Positions 9,903 to 18,465 are shown, numbered from the stretch's first letter. The stretch is DNA of 64,000 nt from Neorhizobium petrolearium (GCF_017873175.1 NZ_JAGGJW010000001.1:310001-374000); one strand, 5' to 3'. The notes: generated by a model from the letters alone, not told the origin. Numbers and translations are program-made.

Positions 9903-10048
9903 GACAGTTCGTTAAAATTCGAGCGAATTGCTCAAGGGTGGATTTGCCCTGACGGAAGATAAACCCGGCAGACCTATCGCCGGGTAAGCATTGCTGAAGA
10001 TCGGCCATGGTTTGCTCCTGCCAAAGATAAAAGGCAGGGAAGAAGAAC

Positions 10049-11083
10049 ATGGCGGTTCTGGTAACGGGCGGTGCAGGTTATATCGGCAGCCACATGGTTT
10101 GGGCTTTGCTCGACGCCGGGGAGGACGTCGTCGTCCTCGACCGGCTTTCGACGGGCTTCCGCTGGGCAGTGCCTGATGACGCGCGATTCTATCTCGGCGA
10201 TGTCGGCGATCGCGCCATCCTCAGGCAGATCTTTGCCGAGAATGATATCGACGCCATCCTGCATTTCGCCGGCTCGATCGTCGTGCCGCAGTCGGTAGCC
10301 CATCCGCTGGACTATTACGAAAACAATACCGGCAACACGCGCCTTCTGGCGGCGGCGGCGATCGACGCCGGCATCCGCCACTTCGTCTTCTCTTCGACCG
10401 CTGCCGTCTATGGCGACCAGAGGGACGACACGCCGGTGCTGGAAAACGCCCCGCTCAATCCGAAGAACCCCTATGGCCAGTCCAAGCTGATGTCCGAAAT
10501 GATGCTTCGGGATGCCGCCGCCGCCCATGACTTCCGTTTCGTGGCGCTGCGCTACTTCAATGTTGCCGGGGCAGACCCGCTGGGGCGGGCAGGCCTGTCG
10601 ACCGAGGGCGCGACGCATCTCATCAAGATCGCCTGCGAGGCCGAACTCGCCAAGCGGCGTGGGGTCGATATCTACGGTACCGACTATCCCACGCCGGACG
10701 GGACCGGCATTCGCGACTATATCCACGTCTCCGATCTGGTGGACGCGCATCTGAAGGCGCTGAGCTATCTCCGCCGCGGCGGGGAGCCGCTGATCGCCAA
10801 CTGCGGCTACGGCCGCGGTTATTCCGTTCTCGAAGTGCTGGAAGCGGTCATGCGTGCCGGCGGCCGCAAGTTTGAGATCCGCTACGGGCCTCGCCGGCCG
10901 GGTGATGCGGCAAGCGTTGTCGCCAATTCGACGCTGGCGCGCCGGTTGCTCGACTGGAAGCCACGCCATGACGATCTCGATCTCATCGTTGAGACCGCCA
11001 TTGCCTGGGAAAAGGGGTTGGCCGCGCGCAAGGCCGGCGATTTGCGGTCACTGCAGCATCGTCTTGCCTCGGCCCGGTTCTAG
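10049..11083 (+). CDS. galE: UDP-glucose 4-epimerase
   Basis: A 344-residue extended short-chain dehydrogenase that interconverts UDP-glucose and UDP-galactose with bound NAD. It supplies galactose units for exopolysaccharide and lipopolysaccharide, and in rhizobia such genes are often called exoB. The NAD-binding GGAGYIG is at residues 7-13, and Asp31 in VVLDRLSTG follows the second strand. The catalytic Ser-Ser-Thr is at 115-117, with Tyr142 and Lys146 in PYGQSK. The sugar-binding part RYFNVAGADP and the TPDGTGIRDYIHV block are intact. The length is normal and the start has GGGAAGAAG just upstream. No operon partner is evident. Confidence 0.94.
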   Translation: MAVLVTGGAGYIGSHMVWALLDAGEDVVVLDRLSTGFRWAVPDDARFYLGDVGDRAILRQIFAENDIDAILHFAGSIVVPQSVAHPLDYYENNTGNTRLLAAAAIDAGIRHFVFSSTAAVYGDQRDDTPVLENAPLNPKNPYGQSKLMSEMMLRDAAAAHDFRFVALRYFNVAGADPLGRAGLSTEGATHLIKIACEAELAKRRGVDIYGTDYPTPDGTGIRDYIHVSDLVDAHLKALSYLRRGGEPLIANCGYGRGYSVLEVLEAVMRAGGRKFEIRYGPRRPGDAASVVANSTLARRLLDWKPRHDDLDLIVETAIAWEKGLAARKAGDLRSLQHRLASARF

Positions 11084-11212
11084 TTATTTTTACCTGAAGA
11101 GAACCGGCGTAGCCGTGACGACTTCCACTCTGCGAGGAGGGCACGTCTTCGCTGTGGGCTCAGATCGACCTATAATTGATCAATGAGGCGGCTAGGAGCA
11201 CGAAACGCTCAC

Positions 11213-12160
11213 CTAATGCGCAAGTTTTTCCCGGCAGGTTTGCTCGACAAGCTCCTGAAGCACCTGAATACGTTCGATGATCCAGCGAAGCTCTTCTTCT
11301 GTTATCTCGTAATGCGGCGAATATCGCGCATCGACGTAGGCGCGATCGAGCCGTTCGAAACAGCGGCGGGCGAATTTGGTATCTCGGGGCCATGCCTCGA
11401 TCAGGCGCGGCTCGATCCGTTCGGCCGAAGAGCGCAAGAATTTCAGGCGATGCGACTTTGGCGAGTAGAGAGTCAGGACAAGCAGGACGCAGTGATAGAG
11501 GCGTTCAGCGGCTTGGTGGAAATTGAAGGTGGCCTCATTCACATTGCCTCTTTGCAGTAAAAATTCTGCCGATGCTTTAAAAGCGTCCGCACTTGGATAC
11601 CAATGATCGAAATATCCCCTTGCCTCTATCTTCGCATCTTCTTGATCCAGCGGCTTGGGTGCCACGAACGGATGGCCTTCCTTCTCATACAGCATGATGC
11701 CGTCGTGGATGAGGTCGATAAAAAACGGTCTTCCACGTGCCAGCTGGTCGTTCACGTCCTGCAGCGTGTGAACGATGATGTTGACCGGGGTCTCGATTTC
11801 CTTGGTGATCGTCAGCTCGCGCAGGAAATGATCGGACACATCGTGCCATAGATCATTGTCTTCCCCGACGCTCTTCAGGTTGACGACAACGAGAATGTCG
11901 TAGTCGGAGCGGTAGCCGCTCTTGCGATCGTCCACCCAGTCGCCGCGGGCGTGCGAACCAAAGAGGATGACCTTCAATATCCGCCCGGCTCTCTTCTTTT
12001 CGGAAAGCTTCGACTGCTGAGCCGCCTCGAATTCCTCGAAGATGATTTTCAAGGCGCGTGCCAACTCTCGCTGCTTGCGCTCCGGAAGATGCTGGAGGGT
12101 CTCGTTGTCAGTCACGGCAACATCGGTGTCCATTGTCTCTGTGGCAGCCTCGCGGCGCAT
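11213..12160 (-). CDS. Fused nucleotidyltransferase-HEPN domain protein
   Basis: A protein of about 315 residues joining two domains. The N-terminal half carries the minimal nucleotidyltransferase signature LFGSHARGDW...SDYDILVVV, with Gly-Ser and paired Asp residues for metal and nucleotide binding. The C-terminal half is a helical HEPN domain (AEFLLQRGNVNEATFNFHQAAERLYH...SPKSHRLKFL...YSPHYEITEEEL). Separate MNT and HEPN proteins usually form toxin-antitoxin pairs in which the MNT adds AMP to the HEPN RNase; the fused form is less well understood. The start is uncertain: ATG at 12160, ATG at 12133 and TTG at 12199 are all in frame and none has a strong ribosome site. It is isolated between galE and a deacetylase gene. 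Confidence 0.82.
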   Translation of the reverse strand: MRREAATETMDTDVAVTDNETLQHLPERKQRELARALKIIFEEFEAAQQSKLSEKKRAGRILKVILFGSHARGDWVDDRKSGYRSDYDILVVVNLKSVGEDNDLWHDVSDHFLRELTITKEIETPVNIIVHTLQDVNDQLARGRPFFIDLIHDGIMLYEKEGHPFVAPKPLDQEDAKIEARGYFDHWYPSADAFKASAEFLLQRGNVNEATFNFHQAAERLYHCVLLVLTLYSPKSHRLKFLRSSAERIEPRLIEAWPRDTKFARRCFERLDRAYVDARYSPHYEITEEELRWIIERIQVLQELVEQTCREKLAH

Positions 12161-12199
12161 GGCGCAAAAAACCACGCCGAAGTTCTGATCGAGACTCAA

Positions 12200-12569
12200 A
12201 GATCATCTTCAGCACGCGCACGTCAAGGATACATGGCCTGAAGATCGACAGGCGCAAACGAAATGCGCCTTCATCCGTCTTCAGTGCTCGATGCTAATAC
12301 GACCAATTTCGGGTTGATTCCTCAAGAGTGCAGCGCCGAATAAAATTTCCAGATCTGTTAACGTACGGTGCCAGGAGCGAAGCCAGTATTCGAACGTCTT
12401 AGTGGCAGTCTTTATTCTTTCTGTTCGTAAATACAGAAAGGCTTACGTTAACTCCCCGACTTGGCGGCGTTGTTTCGGCAGATCGCCATCGACGCACGTC
12501 GGCCAATCGGTCGCATGGCGTTCTTGAGGTCTCGGGGATAAGCGGAAGGCGTCCCCATTCCGGTGTTCC
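12200..12569. other. 370-base intergenic stretch with one inverted repeat
   Basis: No coding frame here looks real. The stretch lies between two divergent genes, the nucleotidyltransferase-HEPN gene and the polysaccharide deacetylase gene, and must hold both promoters. The only structure I see is an 8-base inverted repeat, CTTTCTGT at 12417-12424 and ACAGAAAG at 12433-12440, with an 8-base AT-rich loop. It could be an operator or a weak hairpin. The part around 12300-12440 looks more AT-rich than the flanking genes. Confidence 0.4.
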
Positions 12570-13337
12570 ATGCGACGTCTTCTCTTCTCTACCGCTTTTG
12601 TGCTTCTGTCTTTCGCCGCGAGCGCTGAAGATATTCCCGCTGACAATGTAGCCCTGCGCGCTCCCAAACTGGTCGAGCCGCATCTGCATCTGGCGCGTTC
12701 GCGCAATTTGAACCGTGCGAGATTAGCCCTGACCTTCGATGCCTGCATGAGACAGGCGGACGAGCGGATTCTTTCGGTGCTCGTCCGGGAAAGAATTCCG
12801 GCAACGATTTTCGTCACGGCCCGCTGGCTCAAGAGAAACCCGCAGGCGGTCGGCATCTTCCTGCAGAACCTCGATCTCTTCGAACTGGCGAACCACGGCC
12901 AGAACCACGTACCAGCAGTCGATACGCCCGCTTTGATCTATGGCATCGCCGCTGCCGGCTCGCCGGAGGCCGTCCGGCGGGAAGTGGCCGGCGGGGCAGA
13001 AGCCATGCTGGCCGCCGGCTTGCCTGCGCCAAAATGGTTCCGCGGTTCGACCGCGAAATACGATCTCTCCGCAATCCGTCAGATCCGCGACATGGGATAC
13101 AGGATTGCCGGCTATTCGGTGAACGGCGATGACGGATCGCTGCTTGGCGCCGCCGCCGCGGAAAAGCGTATCGCTGCGGCAAAGGATGGCGATGTCGTGA
13201 TCGCCCATATCAACCAGCCGACTCATGCGGCGGGTGAGGGCGTGGCCCGTGCGCTTCTTGCACTCAAGCGGAAAGGTGTGGAGTTCGTGCGCCTTTCGGA
13301 CGTGGACGACATCGGCGACGACGATACGACGCAGTGA
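12570..13337 (+). CDS. Secreted polysaccharide deacetylase (NodB homology) family protein
   Basis: A 255-residue protein with a cleavable-looking signal peptide (RRLLFSTAFVLLSFAASAED). NodB-type motifs follow: LTFDAC at about 50-55 in place of the usual TFDDG, the metal-binding pattern HGQNH at about 111-115, FRGSTAKYD as the third motif and VVIAHINQP near the end. The family removes N- or O-acyl groups from glycans in the periplasm or envelope. The first motif keeps one Asp but has Ala-Cys where the second Asp and Gly usually are; a variant of this kind is, to my knowledge, seen in a subgroup of the family, so activity is likely but the substrate is unknown. It is convergent with a DUF1236 gene. 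Confidence 0.8.
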   Translation: MRRLLFSTAFVLLSFAASAEDIPADNVALRAPKLVEPHLHLARSRNLNRARLALTFDACMRQADERILSVLVRERIPATIFVTARWLKRNPQAVGIFLQNLDLFELANHGQNHVPAVDTPALIYGIAAAGSPEAVRREVAGGAEAMLAAGLPAPKWFRGSTAKYDLSAIRQIRDMGYRIAGYSVNGDDGSLLGAAAAEKRIAAAKDGDVVIAHINQPTHAAGEGVARALLALKRKGVEFVRLSDVDDIGDDDTTQ

Positions 13338-13409
13338 TGGGCTCAGAATCGCCGGATGGTCATGTGTTGCAGATGCCGGATCGCTGAACCGATCCGGGAA
13401 GAGCAAAAG

Positions 13410-13433
13410 GGGAGGGCTGTTCCCAGCCCTCCC
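13410..13433 (-). terminator. Rho-independent terminator of the DUF1236 gene
   Basis: A perfect 10-base-pair GC-rich stem (GGGAGGGCTG pairing with CAGCCCTCCC) with a 4-base loop lies between the convergent deacetylase and DUF1236 genes. Read on the minus strand the stem is followed by CCTTTTGC, so it best fits the DUF1236 transcript, though the stem may slow transcription from both sides. Confidence 0.75.
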
Positions 13434-13458
13434 AGATATCGGCTGTCCGTGATCCTGA

Positions 13459-13857
13459 TCAGCGGATTACCTGGACGACAGTGCGCGTCTGCGGATCGAC
13501 GATCACGCGCTCCTCGTTGACGACCGCGTACGCATACTGCGGCGCATCCGGGACCGGAGTCAGGACAACGGTCTGTGGGATGGGCTTGCCGACCACGATC
13601 TTCTCCTGGATGACGACCGGATCTGCCGGAACCGGTGCCTGTTCGACATAGGTGACGACGCGCGGCGGCGGCGGATCGATGGCCGTGCCGGCAATCGCGC
13701 CTACGACCCCGCCAACAGCAGCGCCAACCGGGCCGCCCACGATCGCGCCGGTGACGGCGCCGCCCGCCGCACCATTGACGGTGCCCTGCTGGGCGGATGC
13801 GGCAGGGGCGAGGATAGCCAGTACCGCGGCGGAAAGAACGATGATCTTGGTTTTCAT
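13459..13857 (-). CDS. DUF1236-domain secreted protein (short)
   Basis: A 132-residue protein. It has a signal peptide (KTKIIVLSAAVLAILAPAASAQ), then a Gly/Ala/Val-rich hydrophobic repeat region of the glycine-zipper kind (about residues 25-60, with repeated GGxVGAxxG spacing). A DUF1236 module ends the protein, with the hallmark IPQTVVLTPVPD and a closing VDPQTRTVVQVI strand. DUF1236 proteins are common in Rhizobiales as periplasmic or outer-membrane-associated proteins with no known biochemical role. The glycine zipper suggests membrane association. A second DUF1236 gene follows at 14035 in the same orientation, but the gap of about 180 bases makes a shared operon uncertain. Confidence 0.85.
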   Translation of the reverse strand: MKTKIIVLSAAVLAILAPAASAQQGTVNGAAGGAVTGAIVGGPVGAAVGGVVGAIAGTAIDPPPPRVVTYVEQAPVPADPVVIQEKIVVGKPIPQTVVLTPVPDAPQYAYAVVNEERVIVDPQTRTVVQVIR

Positions 13858-14034
13858 GGTATTCTCCTTTGAGTTTGAGAGACGACCGCGGTTCGCGCTC
13901 AGTCTCCGGGTTTGGTCGAGACCGGTTAGTTTGTGACGGGTTCGGGTGTCTCGATCCTTGGCAGGCTCACGCGACTTGTGTGGATCGCTGCCAGTTCTCC
14001 GTCATTCATTGTCCTTCTCCCGTGATTCCGGGCG

Positions 14035-14796
14035 TCAGCCAGTAAGGATGTAGACAACCTCCTGGGTTGCCGGTTCCACGATGATGATCCGGCCATCGGC
14101 AAGAACGAAATATTCGTAGCCGAGGTAAGCCGGGACGATTTCTACGATGCGCGGCGGCAGAGGATGGAGTTCCACGGTCTGCGGCACGGCCACCCCGACA
14201 CTCACATCGACGTCGATATCAGCAGGTTTGACCCTGCTCTCAACGAGGACATTGCGGATCTCGGTTTTCTGTTCGGTCGAGATGTCGATGCTGCCGGTGG
14301 TTTCGCTTGACGGGCGATCGGTGGCAGCTCGATCCGGGTCCTGCTGTTCTGCGCCGCCGTTCCGGTCAGCGCTATCGCTCGTTGCAGGCGTGCGGGTTTC
14401 CGAACCGGAGCCGCTCTTGGCCGTTGTCGAGCTATCCGTCTCGCCAGGCTGGTCTGTCGGCTGTTGTGCGGTATCGCTGCCCTGCGTGTTCGGGCGCTGA
14501 TCCGTACCCTGGCTTTGGGCACTTGTCGAACCGTTGCCCGTACCCGGATTAGGCTGCTGCTGCGCGGAGCCCTGCATGTCCTGCGATGGTTGCGCCTGGC
14601 TTGGAGCACCCGGCGTCATCGTGCCGGACGAGCCCTGGTCGCCGGAAGTCCCTCGGCGGGGCAGGATGGGGGCACCGGAACCTCCGCCACTCTGTCCTGC
14701 GGAGGGAGATTCAGTCTGTGCGATTGCCGGCACCGCAGGAAGCGTGGACCCAGCAAGGAGCGCCATTGCGAGCGTATGCTTTATCAACGTTTTCAT
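14035..14796 (-). CDS. DUF1236-domain secreted protein with long disordered linker
   Basis: A 253-residue protein with a signal peptide (TLIKHTLAMALLAGSTLPAVPAIAQ). About 120 residues of Ser/Gly/Gln/Thr/Pro-rich low-complexity sequence follow and are probably disordered. A C-terminal DUF1236 module (about residues 175-253) contains VAVPQTVELHPLPP and a final ILVEPATQEVV-like strand. The start is the ATG at 14796, after GAGGAAACACCC; upstream in-frame starts at 14820 and 14850 precede no signal peptide of their own. The function is unknown. The linker composition suggests a spacer that places the DUF1236 module away from the membrane. Confidence 0.82.
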   Translation of the reverse strand: MKTLIKHTLAMALLAGSTLPAVPAIAQTESPSAGQSGGGSGAPILPRRGTSGDQGSSGTMTPGAPSQAQPSQDMQGSAQQQPNPGTGNGSTSAQSQGTDQRPNTQGSDTAQQPTDQPGETDSSTTAKSGSGSETRTPATSDSADRNGGAEQQDPDRAATDRPSSETTGSIDISTEQKTEIRNVLVESRVKPADIDVDVSVGVAVPQTVELHPLPPRIVEIVPAYLGYEYFVLADGRIIIVEPATQEVVYILTG

Positions 14797-15310
14797 GGGT
14801 GTTTCCTCTATTGTTTTCATGTCGCCTGCGAGGCTCTGCATGAGCCGCAATGCCTTCTTTCAACGAGGCCTGGGACTGTGCGTTCCGCCTTTTGGGCTTC
14901 AGTCGGCCCTAAGGTCGGACTTCAGTCCCGATGCCGTTTAGGTCTTTGGTCCGATAGGTTGGCGCAAAGGTCCAAGGGGGCTGAAATCGCGGAGCAGTGC
15001 TCGTAGAATGAGGTTGATCCTGAAGCTTTTTCAGGAGGTTCCGTCACGGACACAGGGCCAGGCACGGAGGTTTTCACGTCTGTGGCAGAGGACTTCATTG
15101 CTGCCACCGAAACGTTCGCGGCCTTATGACTTATGGAAGCCGGATTCCTGCGCGATCATCGGTCCCTTTCAGCGCAGAACCTTGCCCGCCGATCGCCGTG
15201 AGCGATCGGCGGGTCCTTTGACCGGAGCGGAACCATCAGGAGAGATGTTCGGTTTCCTTGAGGAGGGCCGATGCCGCGAATGCAGGGAACGATGGAACCG
15301 GGAGTCGGAC
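14797..15310. other. 514-base intergenic stretch between divergent envelope genes
   Basis: I see no convincing protein gene. One frame stays open upstream of 15311 on the plus strand but has no family-like content. The stretch must contain promoters for the DUF1236 gene (minus) and the Gly/Asn-rich gene (plus). It also contains a strong perfect hairpin at 15185-15213, which could end an unannotated short RNA or attenuate the downstream gene. Confidence 0.45.
15185..15213 (+). terminator. Strong perfect hairpin, terminator-like
   Basis: A perfect 12-base-pair stem (CCCGCCGATCGC with GCGATCGGCGGG) and a CGTGA loop, followed by TCCTTTG. It stands about 100 bases before the next start codon and has no gene directly upstream on the plus strand. 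It is therefore either the end of an unseen small RNA, an attenuator or a protein-binding palindrome. The T-run is weak, so the terminator assignment is tentative. Confidence 0.4.
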
Positions 15311-15994
15311 ATGTCTACGCGTAGAATGTTTGTTTTAAGTGGTGCGCTCGCTGCGATTCTTGCCGCAGCCATGCCCTTCAAGCTTGTCGTTGACGCGAAT
15401 GGCGTGCCTTGCCTAGCCTCCTCGTCCGCTGCCGCACGCGACGGGAACAGCGACAGCGGAGACGGCAACGGCAACGGCGGTGATAACGGCAGCGGGGGGA
15501 ATGGTGATAATGGGGGCGCTGGCAGCGGCGGGAGCGGGAACAGCTCCGGCAAAGGCAATGACGGGAATGACGGCGGCGGCGAAGGCACTGCCGACGACGG
15601 TGATGCGGGTGACGGCACGAACGACACCAGCACAGATGCCGGTAACTCTGCTTCCGACAAATCACAAAATGACGGCAGCAGCGGAAGTGGCTCCGGCACT
15701 GGCGCCGGCACAAGTACAGACAAGAGCGCTTCGGACAAGGCCGACAAACCTGATGCCGACAGCCAGACAACGGGGCGGCGTTCGCCAACGCAGCCGGCGG
15801 CACCGGCGGCCAGTTCCAAACCGGATGTCAAAGTCGACGTTCGGGAAAATTCGATTACCGTACGCCACAGTAACGGCGCGACGGAACGGATTTCCCAAGG
15901 GCGCTACGAGATGCGCGACTCGCGGTCGCGGACGATCGTCAACCGGCAGGCCACTCCTTCCGACACGTCACGATTGCGGTCGTTCGGTCGTTGA
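15311..15994 (+). CDS. Secreted Gly/Asn/Asp/Ser-rich low-complexity protein
   Basis: A 227-residue protein of unknown function. The N-terminal RRMFVLSGALAAILAAAMPFKLVVDANG looks like a signal peptide or membrane anchor. About 130 residues of Gly/Asn/Asp/Ser repeats follow (GDGNGNGGDNGSGGNGDNGG and similar) and are probably disordered. The only ordered-looking part is C-terminal (about 170-227), with NSITVRHSNGATERI and GRYEMRD. The start is the ATG at 15311 because it begins the signal peptide; the frame remains open upstream. Its 3' end overlaps the convergent response-regulator gene by 27 bases. The repeats recall calcium-binding or surface-coat linkers, but no motif is clean enough to name. 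Confidence 0.7.
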   Translation: MSTRRMFVLSGALAAILAAAMPFKLVVDANGVPCLASSSAAARDGNSDSGDGNGNGGDNGSGGNGDNGGAGSGGSGNSSGKGNDGNDGGGEGTADDGDAGDGTNDTSTDAGNSASDKSQNDGSSGSGSGTGAGTSTDKSASDKADKPDADSQTTGRRSPTQPAAPAASSKPDVKVDVRENSITVRHSNGATERISQGRYEMRDSRSRTIVNRQATPSDTSRLRSFGR

Positions 15995-16642
15995 ACGTTG
16001 AACGGTGGCGTCGCGAAGGGCCAGCGCCGCTTCCGTACGGTTGGAGACCTTCAGCTTCGAGAAGATGCGGGTCATGTGGTGCTTGACCGTCTTTTCGTGA
16101 AGATCGAGTTCCCGTGCGACACGTTTGTTGCTGAGGCCCGATGCGACGAGGTTCAGCACCTCCTGTTCCCGCTCGGTGAGTTCCGCCATCGGATCGGGCT
16201 GTTCGACGGCTTCAGCGGATGCTGAAAGTCCGGCGATCAACTGGGCCGAAAGGGCCGGCGAGACATAACTCCCCCCTGCCGCAATGGTCCTGACGACTTC
16301 GGCAAGTCCTCGCGAACCGATCCCCTTGAGAACATAGCCTTTCGCGCCGAGCTTGAGCGCCTTGGTGATGTCGTCGCTTGCTTCCGAGACAGTCAACATG
16401 ACGATCTTCAGAGTGGGACAGTGTTCGAGTGCATCGGCTATGGTCTCGAGGCCGCTTCCGGGCATCGAGATGTCGATCAGCATGACGTCCGGGCAGAATT
16501 CCCGCGCGATGCGGATCGCATCGTCCCGCGATCCGCCTTCCCCGACAATCTCGAAATCCTCGATCTCGCTGAAGCTGCGCGTAACGCCCTCCCGGAACAA
16601 GGGGTGATCATCAACGACCGCGATTTTGACTGCTGTCATCAA
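15968..16642 (-). CDS. NarL/FixJ-type response regulator (LuxR output domain)
   Basis: A 224-residue cytoplasmic regulator. The receiver domain (about 5-120) has the acidic pair Asp11-Asp12, phospho-acceptor Asp57 in PDVMLIDISMPG, and the Thr/Lys switch residues in VMLTVSEA and KGYVLKGIG. The LuxR helix-turn-helix (about 153-215) contains LTEREQEVLNLVASGLSNKRVARELDLHEKTVKHHM. Its start overlaps the stop of the histidine kinase gene (ATGA), so the two are translationally coupled and form a cognate pair. Target genes are unknown; the adjoining DUF1236 and low-complexity secreted genes are candidates by position only. Confidence 0.93.
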   Translation of the reverse strand: MMTAVKIAVVDDHPLFREGVTRSFSEIEDFEIVGEGGSRDDAIRIAREFCPDVMLIDISMPGSGLETIADALEHCPTLKIVMLTVSEASDDITKALKLGAKGYVLKGIGSRGLAEVVRTIAAGGSYVSPALSAQLIAGLSASAEAVEQPDPMAELTEREQEVLNLVASGLSNKRVARELDLHEKTVKHHMTRIFSKLKVSNRTEAALALRDATVQRSTTERPQS

Positions 16643-18039
16643 GCCTGCTCCATTTCCTGCATGTTCAGGGACATCCTGACCGTGGTTCCGCTCTTCGATG
16701 TGAAAATATTGAATGTGCCGCCAAGGCTCTCGATCCGTTCCCTGAGCCCGGCAAGCCCCAAGCCGCCCGGACCAATCGAAGCGGGATCGAAACCCGGTCC
16801 GTGGTCGGCCACTTCAATCACGACATTGCCATTGTCGAAAGTCTGGCGGACGCTCTGGTCTACGCCGCCACCATGCCGGAAACCGTTGTTGAGGGCTTCC
16901 TGCACGAAGCGGTAGATGCAGATCTTGGCGGAAGGAGGGAGAGATTTGGAGCCGTTGGTCATCGACAATGCGACATCGAGTCCCGTTCGCTGGCGATGGG
17001 CATCGACGGCGCGCTTCAGGACATCCGGGAGTTCGGCGGTCTCGATCTGCGGCAACACGAGCCCGCTGCATATGCTGCGGATCTCGTCCATCGCCTCGTC
17101 CAATCGGGCTTTGATCGTGGAGACTTCCTTCTCGCGCGCCTGGTGCGGCGTGCGGGGATCCGTAAGGAGCCGGCTGTCCACGCGCAGGGCGGCATAGGCG
17201 ACGAGCTGGGCCGGGCCGTCATGCAGGTCGGCACCGAGCCGGCGCAGATAGCTTTCGTTAAGCGCTGTCGCGCGCAGCGAGGCACGCTGGGCCCTGGCAT
17301 GCAGCGCCTTGTTCTGCGAGAGCAGTTCGGAGAGTTCGGTAACACGCTGGGTCAGCGCCTGCCGCTGATTGTCGATGATGCGGCTGCCGCGGAAGACGAT
17401 TGCCGACAGAAGCAGGAAAAAGGCAAGCGTGACACCGAAAACCGCAAGCCAGCTTCTAAGCTGCGCCTGGTGGAGGCTCTGCTGGAATTCGTCTGCGACT
17501 TCATAGAATTCCGAGACCGCGACAACCTCGCCCGACCAGGGTTGCAGGATGGGGTTGTAGATTTCGAGGAGCGGATCGTCCCTCGATCGTTCGGACTCGT
17601 CTTGCGGATCCGCAGAGCCGAACTGCGCGACCATCTGTCCGGAGAACGCCGTCAGGAGGTCCTCGCCTGGATCGAGCCGTTTGCCCACAATGCTCTTGTC
17701 GGGAGTGGCGTAGAGGACGGTTCCATCCTTCCGCCAGAGCCTGAATGAGACGACCTTGCCGCCGAGCGCACCCTGGCCGAAGGTCTCGTCGAGCGCTCGG
17801 GTCGTAACGTCGTCGAGCCGCTGGCTGGTCTTCATGTCGGGGAGCAGCGGCGCGATAATGCTGTCGACGTAGAGCGCAGTCGATGCTGCGGAATTGCGGG
17901 TGACCGCAGCTTCGATGAGCGTCGTCACATACGCCCCGACGAGTATCATGGCTGCAAGCGAAACCAGCCCGCCGGCGATCAGGAACTGCCGGGCAAGCGA
18001 TTGATTGTTCCAGCGATCGAGAATTCCGCGGAGTGGCAT
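16639..18039 (-). CDS. NarL-type sensor histidine kinase (HisKA_3)
   Basis: A membrane kinase of about 466 residues. A first membrane helix (FLIAGGLVSLAAMILVGAYVTTLI) leads to a periplasmic sensor region of about 150 residues, and a second helix (SWLAVFGVTLAFFLLLSAIVF) leads to a coiled coil. The dimerisation/phospho-acceptor motif is LGADLHDGPAQ. The ATPase domain has QEALNNGFRHG, ADHGPGFDP and GGLGLAGLRERIESLGG. The kinase would phosphorylate the coupled LuxR-type regulator. I place the start at the ATG at 18039, just before the conserved part; the frame is open to 18204 and neither start has a strong ribosome site. The signal sensed is unknown. Confidence 0.9.
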   Translation of the reverse strand: MPLRGILDRWNNQSLARQFLIAGGLVSLAAMILVGAYVTTLIEAAVTRNSAASTALYVDSIIAPLLPDMKTSQRLDDVTTRALDETFGQGALGGKVVSFRLWRKDGTVLYATPDKSIVGKRLDPGEDLLTAFSGQMVAQFGSADPQDESERSRDDPLLEIYNPILQPWSGEVVAVSEFYEVADEFQQSLHQAQLRSWLAVFGVTLAFFLLLSAIVFRGSRIIDNQRQALTQRVTELSELLSQNKALHARAQRASLRATALNESYLRRLGADLHDGPAQLVAYAALRVDSRLLTDPRTPHQAREKEVSTIKARLDEAMDEIRSICSGLVLPQIETAELPDVLKRAVDAHRQRTGLDVALSMTNGSKSLPPSAKICIYRFVQEALNNGFRHGGGVDQSVRQTFDNGNVVIEVADHGPGFDPASIGPGGLGLAGLRERIESLGGTFNIFTSKSGTTVRMSLNMQEMEQA

Positions 18040-18235
18040 CAAACAGGCGTCAATTAGTTGTTCCCAAAGCTCGCACAGTGCGAGCGGATGCCCGGCAACG
18101 CATGAGGGTGCCAACTCGTTGCATGAGCCGGTAATAATATTCCGTGGCGTGGCTGTGGCGAGACACTCGGTCGAAAACAAGTCATCTGCATGCCGGTACG
18201 ACAAACGGCGGAGGTTATGTTTTCCGGAAGAAAAA

Positions 18236-18310
18236 TGGTGCTGCTAGAGAGATTTGAACTCTCGGCCTCTCCCTTACCAAGGGAGTGCTCTACCCCTGAG
18301 CTATAGCAGC
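18236..18310 (-). tRNA. tRNA-Thr (GGT anticodon)
   Basis: The minus strand folds as a cloverleaf: acceptor GCTGCTA with TAGCAGC, D-stem GCTC/GAGC, anticodon stem CTCCC/GGGAG around the loop TTGGTAA, and T-stem GAGAG/CTCTC with TTCAAAT. The anticodon is GGT, decoding threonine ACC/ACU. The CCA end is encoded (TGG at 18236-18238 on the plus strand). Confidence 0.97.
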
Positions 18311-18465
18311 TTATAGCCGCCGCAAAATCATCGCGTCGTCGGCGAGGGGCCTATTGCCATAGCTTCATCGGGAGCGCAAGCCGCAAATTCCAAGTTCTTT
18401 CGTCGGCATGGAGGGAAAACATCGCTTTCGCTTTTGTTGAACCGGCTTTTTGGTTATGGAGAACC

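Noticed and set aside
9963..9985. ACCCGGC/GCCGGGT inverted repeat after the aminotransferase gene
   Set aside because: A 7-base stem with a 9-base loop and no T-run; it may be chance in GC-rich DNA.
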